A stretch of 39,210 nt of DNA from Penium margaritaceum (lineage: Eukaryota; Streptophyta; Zygnematophyceae; Desmidiales; Peniaceae): contig SZWC01000043.1 of assembly GCA_023375785.1 (NCBI GenBank), positions 1 through 39,210 of the forward strand. Reading direction: 5' to 3'. The notes under the pieces were generated by a model, which did no database searches, was not told the DNA's origin, and was given only the letters and a program-made list of their open reading frames with translations. The translations under genes and the position numbers were made by a program. Position 1 is the first letter of the stretch. Each line of letters opens with the position of its first letter. Positions 31,846-39,210 of this stretch are shown piece after piece.

Positions 31846-32512
31846 TGTTGGTTTGTGTGGCTTCCACCAGTCATGACCGACGTCGATGGATTACCCATAT
31901 ACCCCATGTTGGTGGTATATGGTAGAGGAGAGTGTGATGACATGAAGGGCCTGTGTAGTATCCCAAGAGTTCTCCAGCACCTATGACAGCACCAGCGAGA
32001 TGCGGTCGATGCATTCCGGAAGCCTTATTGCTTTGTCGGGAGCTAGGAGAGTTTCTCAGAAGGTTGAGACCTGCGGACCCCGTGGACTGTACCAGTGTGA
32101 TGAGGAGACCCGATGAATGTAGTAGTGCTTCCAATATTCGAAAAGCTGTTTGCGATGTCTAGACACTCATTCTAAGTGTTTCTAGAACTGTTAGTGTTTT
32201 CTCGGTGGTGGAGAGCCGGACACTCGGAGTGCTATTCCGGTGCATCGAGGAGACCACATTTGTTGTTCATTTGGTGTATAAAGGGTGCTCTCCCCACTGA
32301 TGTTTTTAGGCTCAGCGGGGATGACAGGGTCCAATGCAGCTAGCTACCGGTGCCCCTACATAAGCCCACTAGGAGCTCATTTGTAATCTATCCTTGTTCT
32401 TTCATGTTATGCATTCCAGACCCTGCCAAATTCTTGCCGTTTTTCAATACACTCACACTCATAGCTCATGTTTGTGTTTGCATGGGCCTGTATTCCCTAA
32501 TATATTCTAACT
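31846..32512 (+). repeat. Array LTR 3 (667 bp)
   Basis: TGTTGG...CTAACT, followed by the degraded primer site GGGTATCAGAAC (32513-32524, two mismatches). Modules lie at 32062-32110 and 32207-32255. TATA-like TACATAAG near 32358. Confidence 0.9.
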
Positions 32513-32667
32513 GGGTATCAGAACACAGGGGGACGTGTGAGCAGGAGAAGTAGCAAAAGCAACAGTAGTGGATGGAACACAGAGAGAACGCGCCATGTGA
32601 TGCTACGCCGTCAGCAGTGTGAGGGAGCGTGAAGTGGGTGGACGTGAACACCACAGGGGTGGTGAGC

Positions 32668-33095
32668 AATGCACAGTAGCAGTAGAGATTGCGATAGCAG
32701 TAGTAGTAGCAACACATATGAGGAGCAACAGCAGTGGCTGCTGCTATGCCGTGCAGCAGGAGCAGTGGCAATAGAGGAGCCGTTTAGAACAACAGCTGCA
32801 GAGGTGGTAGTAGGAACTGTAGCGGTAGCAGTAGCATGCAGCAGCAACAGTAGTGGCGCACAACAAGCAACATCAGCAGCGGTGGTGCACAACAATTGCA
32901 GCAGCGGCGGTAGTAGCAAGCAAGAGGAGGACCAGTGGTACACAGTAATAGCAGTAGTGGCGACAACAACAAGCAGTAATAGTAGCAGCAAGCAGCAACA
33001 GCAGTAGTGGCGGTTGCATTAGCAACAACCACCGTAACAGCAACAACAGCCACCTCCGCAGCAGCTGCGACCACAACTATAGTGGCTGCTGCTGC
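32668..33095 (+). repeat. Trinucleotide-rich leader, unit 3
   Basis: AGC/AGT/GCA-rich and equivalent to the leaders of the other units. Confidence 0.8.
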
Positions 33096-33420
33096 CACCT
33101 GCGTTCCCAAAGGCCCCCTCCCCTCTCTTGAGAGGGATTTTTGAGGGCCTTGTGGGGCCCCCTAGAAGAGCCCTGTTGGAGAGGCCCATCGAGCCCCCGC
33201 CCTCAAGGAGCCCCTCAGGGGGGCTCGTCAGCCCCCTCGGCCCCTTCGGTCCCGTCGGCACCTTTGGCTGACCGAGGGAGGGGCTGATGACCAGAGAGGG
33301 GTGACCTCTCTCCCCTCCGTTGGTCTTACTTTGCTTGCTCGCTTGCATAATGTGCGAGCGAGCGAGCGAGCTTGACTGGGAGGGAGGGCCGGCTGGACAA
33401 GCTGGACATCCCCCCCTCCA
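33096..33420 (+). repeat. GC-rich hairpin block, unit 3
   Basis: Aligns with the blocks in the other units. The closing stem gcttgctcgcttgcat / atgtgcgagcgagcgagc (near 33330-33371) is retained. Confidence 0.75.
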
Positions 33421-33421
33421 A

Positions 33422-34105
33422 GAGGATGGAGCAGCACCGGCTCCATCGTCTTCAGCAATAGAGAAACAGATGGAGTTGTACACGCGAGTTCTACAATCTA
33501 CGTGTGCAGCATCCAATGAGATAGAGTTGATCCTACGCGAGGCAGACATGAGCAACCTCCACATGTCCGAGGCAGATTACGCTGACTAACATGATTGTGT
33601 GGAGATGCTGTAGTAGGAGGTGATGGCAGCACGGGAGCGAATGTCAGAGGAGGGGAGCACCACTACTATCGGCATTAGCTTTCCACTATCAGGATCTCAC
33701 ACAGCCATACTCGGGGAGGATCCTGCACTCGATCTGAGTATCACGTCCGATGGAGACAGTACCACAAGAGAGGTGAGCATGCCTTCAGTTTCTACCATTC
33801 TTGTTCCTTTCGACTCCATCATCGCGCCTCTTTCTACTCCTGCTGCCATCACGCACCTTCATCCACCCGCTTCAGCGGCTCCATCTTCATCTTTGTCTAT
33901 GTATGGTTGTCCGGTTCGTCGTTCTAGCCCTTCTCTTGTGGCCGTACACCCTTGTGCTTCACGGTGCTCTATCCCGCCTTGGAGTCCAGCTCCGCCACTT
34001 CATCTACGCTTGTGTGCTGCTCATCCATTCCATTTCCTCCAGCGTACACAGATGCATCGCGGTAGAGCGGAGAGAGGAGAGAGTGTGAGTTGGGACCCTT
34101 TGTAG
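33422..34105 (+). pseudogene. Family X conserved ORF, unit 3
   Basis: Two open stretches lie in one frame, 33422-33589 (MELYTRVLQSTCAASNE) and 33620-34105 (161 codons; MAARERMSEEGSTTTIG). They are separated by a stop at the same joint where the other copies carry stops. It ends prematurely at WDPL. The recurring stop at this joint could mean two proteins rather than one. Confidence 0.65.
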
Positions 34106-34472
34106 TCACACGAGGATTGATACACTCCAGGTGATGCAGGGGCAGTGTGAGGAGTTGTAGCCAGAGACACCACTTCGTCTTTGAGGGTCGGAGCAGACTC
34201 GCACGTGACAGGGAAAGCTGTCTCTGTGTGATGGAGAGACCACATGATTTATCGCCCATGATCATTTCAGCTATGGTATCAACATCTCCATTGAGGACAT
34301 TGACGCCAGATACATCTGCCCAGGGGGAGTTTTGTGTGGACCTCGACCTGATGCGACATCATTGGAGATGCATGGCGAGGGGTCCATGCTCTGCTATGAG
34401 AAAACTACAGCGGCCGGCGTGTGGCTCATACTATGTGCCTGCACAATTGCATGTGGATTGTAGCACTATGTT

Positions 34473-34852
34473 GGTCGAGACTCAGACACTTGGTAGGTTC
34501 GACCAGTGTCACGAGGAGACCATGTGATCGTGTGTCTTGGTATGTGGCCATATTATGTGTTGCATGTGCATGCGAGCTGGATTGCTCATAGTGGTCGAGA
34601 CCCGGACACGTGGTGAGTTGCACCCGTGTTACGAGGAGATCCCCCTATGATCCTGTCTGTTGGTTGATGATGCTATTGTGGCTGACAAACAAGTACCTGT
34701 TGGATTGCTAGTAGCGGTCGAGGCCTGGGCACTGGTACCGTCGGTGTTATGTGGAGATCCTCTTGTCGTGTGACTTGTGTATGATGTGCGTGACTCCTCG
34801 GATGGTTGAAACCGGGACACTTGGTAGGATGTTCCAGTGCAACGATGAGACC
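34473..34852 (+). repeat. Module ladder, unit 3
   Basis: Modules lie at 34473-34521, 34593-34641, 34716-34759 and 34804-34852 (spacings 120, 123, 88, as in unit 2). Confidence 0.85.
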
Positions 34853-34920
34853 TTTTGACCTTCATTCTGCTCCAGAGGGACATCGTGCCTAACCTCTGTA
34901 CTTGGATGGACAACAAACAT

Positions 34921-34970
34921 ATGTGTGTATGTGTGTGTGTATGTGTGTGTGTGTGTTTGTGTGTATGTGT
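34921..34970 (+). repeat. (TG)n tract, unit 3
   Basis: An interrupted TG run (tatg and tttg breaks) at the conserved position. Confidence 0.9.
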
Positions 34971-35066
34971 ATGGTTTACTCGTGTAGACCGTGGTTTTGT
35001 ATACACTGTTGTTGCATGCCTTGGCTCACTTATTTTGGCGTTGATGGCCATGTCATCCAGGGAGAG

Positions 35067-35392
35067 TGTTGGTTCGTGTGGCTTGCACCCGTCACAACCA
35101 ACACTGATGGATTACCCATATACCCCACGTTGGTGGTATAGGGTAAAGGGGAGCGTGACAACACGACGGGCCTCCGGAGTGTCCTGAGAGTTCTCCAACA
35201 CCTACTATAGCATTGGCAAGACGTGGCCGATGCGCTCCGGCAGCCCTTTTGGCTTGTCCGGAGCTAGGAGAGTTTTCTTTGAGGGTTGAGACCTGCACAT
35301 GTGGTGGACTGTACCGGTGCGATGAGGGGACCTGGTGACCGTAGTAGTGCTTCCGATGTTCGGAAAGCTGTTTGCGATGTCTGGACGTTGAT
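35067..35392 (+). repeat. Array LTR 4, truncated by the Gypsy insertion
   Basis: The first ~326 bp of the LTR are present with one module (35284-35332). Homology to the other LTRs stops just after gatgtctggacgttgat (to about 35395), where Gypsy LTR sequence begins. Confidence 0.85.
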
Positions 35393-36160
35393 TGTGAACC
35401 GGGCGCGGTGTGCTAGCCTCAACTGGATGGTGTAGGCACCAACCGGCGGTGACGGCGACCAAGGGGAAGCCGGTGCACACCTTCCCGGGTTTGCAGAAGT
35501 GTAGGGTCTTCTTGAGGGAGCACGGAAACACGTGTGGTACAGTGGGAGTAAACTGTACTTGTTCCAAGTGTCAACATACAAGACTTTATGTACATGATGA
35601 CACATCCTAGGCGACCCGAGGTTGCCAAGCCGTGCGCGGCTCTGTATGGACCTAGGATGAGCGTTATTGCCCCAGAATCACGTAGCTCAGCTTCCCAGGT
35701 TTCCAACGCACCAAGAATCGCATCATTCCGTGGAGGAACGGCCGAGATATGGCCGTTTCCGTGAACCACGACAATCTGTCGCTGGCAGCACCACTAGCGG
35801 CGGTGACGGCCGCCCGAAGCGCCCTTTCTGGCAATAACACATCGGGGTGCCATTCCGAAGCACCCTTGGCCCTCAATGATCCTTGATTCATTGAATAACT
35901 GGGCCCCAAGGGGCGCTTCGGCCTTGTTGGGTCTTCCGAGGGTCGAGCCTTGGTTCTTGGAAATGAATTCCCGTCACCTGTTTTCCCCTTGGCTGGTCCA
36001 ACCTTCGGCCGGACGTAACTTCCTCAATTCTTGATGGATCGACCCTGTTCTTGGGTCTATCTCACACGGTTTTCCCTGTAGATTCTAAATCCACAGTCAG
36101 GTTACTCATTCAAGGAAGTTTCAAGCCGTGATCAGTGCCTTTGGCACGGTCCGGCTAACA
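35393..36160 (-). repeat. Gypsy 3' LTR (~750-770 bp)
   Basis: On the minus strand it starts TGTTAGCCGGACC after the polypurine tract. The far end is either 35393 or 35409 (ggctagcaca on the minus strand). The older remnant at 4825-5582 is homologous. The partner LTR is outside the window, so the exact end and target duplication cannot be set. Confidence 0.75.
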
Positions 36161-36175
36161 CCACCCCCCCTTTAG
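36161..36175 (-). promoter_or_regulatory. Gypsy polypurine tract
   Basis: The minus strand reads cctaaagggggggtgg between the coding end and the LTR start TGTTAG. Confidence 0.75.
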
Positions 36176-37953
36176 GAGCGAGCCGTCCCGGTGCGCTCTT
36201 GATACTCCTGGAGGATGGCATTCACCCCGCCAACGTTGAAGTTGCGGGCAGGTTCCCATGAGTTGTGGGCCGCATTGTAGCCCTTCCACTTGACCAGGTA
36301 CTCCCATCCACGGCCACGGCGACGGTGGTCAAGGATGGCCTCCACTTCAAACTCTTGCTCGCCCTCGATCACCACCGGAGGGGGAGGCTCTGAACTGTGA
36401 CCAGGAAAATGCTCGGCCGGATCACGGTAGAGCTTGAGTTTGGAGATCTGGAAGACGTCGTGGACTGGCATGGAAGGCGGGAGGGCCAACCGTGCCACCA
36501 CGGGTGTCCGCATTTCGAGCACCTCGAATGGACCAAGCCACCGGGGTTTCAACTTGTCCGACCGGACCCCGCGAAGCTTGACGTGCGCGCTGTTGAGAAG
36601 CACGCGGTCACCGACTTTGAGCATTGCGTCTGCGCGTCGGCGGTCCGCTTGAACTTTCTGTTGCGCTTGCAGCTTTGCCAATGCATGCCACATTGCCGCC
36701 CAAATCCGCGTGAAGTTACGTGCGGTAGACTCCACCGCGGGCAGGTTGCTTGCGACGTGCAAACTGAGGGGCGTGGCGGGCACTGTCCCGTTCACCACCT
36801 CAAATGGCGCCTTGCCGGTGGAGGCGGACGTGGTGGAGTTGTACACCAGTTCAGTGACCGGCAACCGCTGGTCCCACGCCGTCTCGTCCAGATCACCCAC
36901 TGTTTAGAGGAGCTGCTCCAACGTCTGGTTCGTCCGCTCCGTTTGCCCGTCAGTTTGGGGATGAAAACTGGTCGACAACTGCACCTTGCTGCCGTACCGC
37001 TCCATGAGTTCGCGCCAAAACTTGCTCGTGAAGCGTGGGTCACGGTCGCTCACTATGGACCGCGGCACGCCATGGAGACACACCACGTGCTCAAGGAACA
37101 GCCGAGCCGTGCCTTCCGCGCTCACCGTATCATGCGTCGCAATGAAGTGCTACATCTTGCTCAAGCGATCCACCACCACCAACACCGCATTGTGGCCTAC
37201 TGCTGTCGTGGGCAAACCCGTAATGAAATCCATGGAGATGTCCTGCCACGGCTGCTCGGGGATGGGCAAGGGTTGGAGGAGACCCGGGGTCTTCGTCCTC
37301 CACGCCTTGTGGCGTTAGCACACGTCGCAACTCCGGCAGAATTCAGCCACCTCCGACGACATGGTGGACCACCAAAAGAAGCGAGCCACCGTCTTCAATG
37401 TCTTGTCCGCGGAGAAGTGACCGCTCGGTCCACTGTCATGGCACTCCTCCAAAATCAGCTGCCAAAGCGCGGGCATCGCGGGAACCACCACCTGCTGCGT
37501 GCCGAGCCATTGCCAATGCGGCGCCTCAAAGAAAAATCTCCGAGTGTTGTACTCCCCATGCGCCTCGTATCCCTCAGTGAAGAGCTTCACGAGGAAGGCA
37601 TCCTCATGGATGGTGAGAGACGCGACCCGCATCATCAGGTCCGGTCGCAGTGAGAGGGCGTCGGCTGGGTTGATGCGACCCGGCCGGTACACGATCTTGT
37701 AGTCGAAGTGCGACTCGAGGTACTCCACCCAACGCGCTTGCCGCCGGCTCAGGTTCGGCTGCATCTTGAAATACTTCAACGCGTGGTGGTCGGTGTAAAC
37801 CGTGCATTTCCGCGCCTCGAGGTAGAACTGCCAATTCTTGAAGGCTGCGACCACGGCGAGCATCTCCTTGTCATGGGTGGCGTAGTTTAGCTCCGCTCCG
37901 TGCAACTTGCGCGAGTAGTAGACGACCGGCTGCGACCCATTGCCAAAGTCTTG
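36172..37953 (-). pseudogene. Gypsy RNase H, integrase and chromodomain region
   Basis: One minus-strand frame, in order: RNase H (VVYYSRKLHGAELNYATHDK, HHALKYF), the integrase zinc region (C-x2-C ending CRSCDVC), the core with [20 protein letters not shown] and TDGQTERTNQ (the D, D, E positions), a C-terminal domain (LGPFEVL) and a chromodomain (EAILDHRR ... YLVKWKGYNAAHNSWEP) that places it among chromoviruses. Stops interrupt at 37315-37317, 37150-37152 and 36901-36903. At least the first two fit CAA to TAA and CAG to TAG changes. It ends in frame at about 36172, just before the polypurine tract. Confidence 0.92.
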
Positions 37954-37954
37954 C

Positions 37955-39210
37955 AAGGATCCCACCAATGGCCAGGTCCGATGCATCCGTCGCCATTTCA
38001 AACTCACGGCCGATATCGGCCAAGTGCAAGGCCGGCGCGGAGGTTAGAACCCTCTTGATATTCTCAAAGACTTCTTGTTCGCTAACTCCCCAACTCCACT
38101 CACGATCGTTGAGAGTGAGATTGGAGAGTGGTGCTGACACTCCCGCGTAGCCAAGGATAAATCTGCGGTAGTAGTTGCAAAAACCGGGGAAAACTTGCAC
38201 ACTACGCAACTTCGGCCACTCTTGCACGGCCGACACCTTGCGCGGGTCCATGGCAATCTGTCCATTGCCAATTACATGTCCAAGGAATTCAACTATTCCC
38301 ATCGCGAACTCACACTTAGAGATTTTTACAAAAAATTCCTCCTTCCTCAAAATCTCGAGAACCTTCTTCACATGCTCCTCATGCTCCTCCACCGTCCTGC
38401 TATACACCAAGATTTCGTCGAGGTACACCACCACAAAGTCATCCAAGTACGGAATGAAGGTTTTGTTCATCACTGCCATGAAGGTGGCCGGCGCAGTGGT
38501 CAACCCGAAAGGCATCACGAGGAACTCGTAGTAACCATAGCGGGTGGGGAAGGCCGTCTTTTCATCATCATCTGCTGCGATGCGGATCTGGTGGTAGCCG
38601 GAACGGAGGTCGATCTTTGTGAAGAAGCGAGCCGCACGGAGCTGGTCGAAAAGCTCCTCAGCTTGTGGAAGCGGGTACCGGTTCTTGATGGTCAACTCGT
38701 TCAACGCCCGGTAGTCCACGCACATGTGCATCTCTCCCGTATTTTTCTGCACAAACAAGACAGGTGCAGCATAAGGAGACGAGGATGGGCGGATGAAGCC
38801 CTGCTCCGTCATCTCGGTCAGCTGCTTCTTGAGCTCCTGCAGTTGCGGATCGCTCATGCGGTACGTTGCACGAACAGGCGGGCGCGCTCCAGGTTTGAGG
38901 TCGATGCGATGGTCCACGTCTCGCTTTGGTGGCAGACCCGCCGGGAGGGTGTCGGGGAACACGTCCTCGAACTCCGTACACACCTTTCGAAGCCCCTCGG
39001 GCACCGCGGCAAACTTGCCTTGGGCCCCCGGCTGCTTACGAGTCGCCCCATGCACCACAGCAGGCGCCACGTCCTCTGGTTTGTCAAAATCATCCTCCAC
39101 GTCTCGCACGAATGCCAGAAAAATCTGCTCCTTTTTTTGTATCGCGCGCTTGAGCTGCACCAAGTTCAGCATCATAGGCGCCGATTCCTCCTTGCGAGGC
39201 ACCGACTGCT
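37955..39210 (-). pseudogene. Gypsy reverse transcriptase region, open at the window edge
   Basis: The frame is open from the window edge (39210) and begins outside it. Motifs: PVRATYRMSDPQLQELKKQL, CVDYRALNELTIKNRYPLP, FFTKIDLRSGYHQIRI, FLVMPFGLTTAPATF, then the catalytic box at 38414-38425, which reads YLDE instead of YLDD, and MATDASDLAIGGIL at the start of RNase H. An extra base near 37954 shifts the frame, so RNase H continues in the phase of the 36172-37953 region. The replaced catalytic Asp suggests that this copy's RT would be inactive even without the frameshift. Confidence 0.93.

Larger units (their letters stand above)
25488..35392 (+). mobile_element. Tandem array of three short-form family X units sharing four LTRs
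   Basis: LTR starts lie at 25488, 28671, 31846 and 35067, giving periods of 3183, 3175 and 3221 bp. Each of the first three LTRs is followed by a primer site (26139-26150, 29338-29349, 32513-32524). LTRs 2-4 are preceded by purine-rich tracts. Single LTRs therefore serve as the 3' LTR of one unit and the 5' LTR of the next. Units differ from one another at perhaps 10-20 percent of positions by eye, so this is not a simple assembly duplication. Compared with the long copy, all three lack the segment equivalent to 20675-23405. No pol domains are present. LTR 4 is cut by the Gypsy element at about 35393. Confidence 0.9.
35393..39210 (-). mobile_element. Chromodomain Ty3/Gypsy retrotransposon, 3' part
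   Basis: Minus strand: RT, RNase H, integrase and chromodomain, then polypurine tract, then 3' LTR, all in Gypsy order. Gag, protease and the 5' LTR lie beyond the right edge. The coding frame carries one frameshift and several stops, so it is inactive. It is inserted within array LTR 4 and is therefore younger than the array. Confidence 0.93.

Noticed and set aside
36397..37653. Plus-strand 418-codon open frame
   Set aside because: It is antisense to the Gypsy integrase and RNase H region, whose motifs read clearly on the minus strand. It shows no protein motif of its own.

Overview
This window is eukaryotic nuclear DNA from the green-plant lineage. The only recognisable host gene is a nuclear gene for a plastid-targeted acyl carrier protein (9648-10773, + strand, three exons with GT-AG introns). 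Nearly everything else is LTR retrotransposon sequence: nested, inverted, tandemly arrayed or decayed. A plastid transit peptide, chromodomain Gypsy and Copia elements and very high repeat density suggest a streptophyte with a large genome (a charophyte such as Chara, or a bryophyte). I could not check this, and the species is not claimed.

Layout. 1-460: G-tract-bounded degenerate tandem repeat. 461-4824: no recognised gene. 4825-6560: heavily decayed minus-strand Gypsy remnant, related to the Gypsy copy at the right end. 6561-9647: no recognised gene, then the ACP upstream region. 9648-10936: ACP gene with candidate poly(A) signals. 11412-11863: assembly gap (N). 12603-25073: one long minus-strand LTR element, here called family X, with LTRs of 669 and 665 bp, an AACAC/AACAT target duplication, an initiator-Met tRNA primer site and a polypurine tract. 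A nearly intact plus-strand Copia element (14368-20123, TGAAG target duplication, two 732-bp LTRs) is inserted in it. 25074-25487: spacer with two perfect hairpins. 25488-35392: plus-strand tandem array LTR-internal-LTR-internal-LTR-internal-LTR of shorter, non-autonomous family X units with a period of about 3.2 kb. The fourth LTR is cut by a minus-strand chromodomain Gypsy (35393-39210, running out of the window).

How the parts relate. Family X shows no recognisable protease, RT or integrase here, so it would depend on proteins supplied in trans. Its units share a fixed order: LTR with TATA-like box, tRNA primer site, trinucleotide-rich leader, GC-rich hairpin block, a conserved but decayed ORF, a ladder of 49-bp hairpin modules, a (TG)n tract, a polypurine tract and the next LTR. 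The 49-bp module occurs twice in each complete LTR and four times in each internal region, 27 times in all, at strikingly constant spacing and with paired changes that preserve its inverted repeat. This module ladder and the shared-LTR tandem array are the most unusual observations. The Copia element has LTRs differing at about 16 of 732 positions and is clearly younger than family X.
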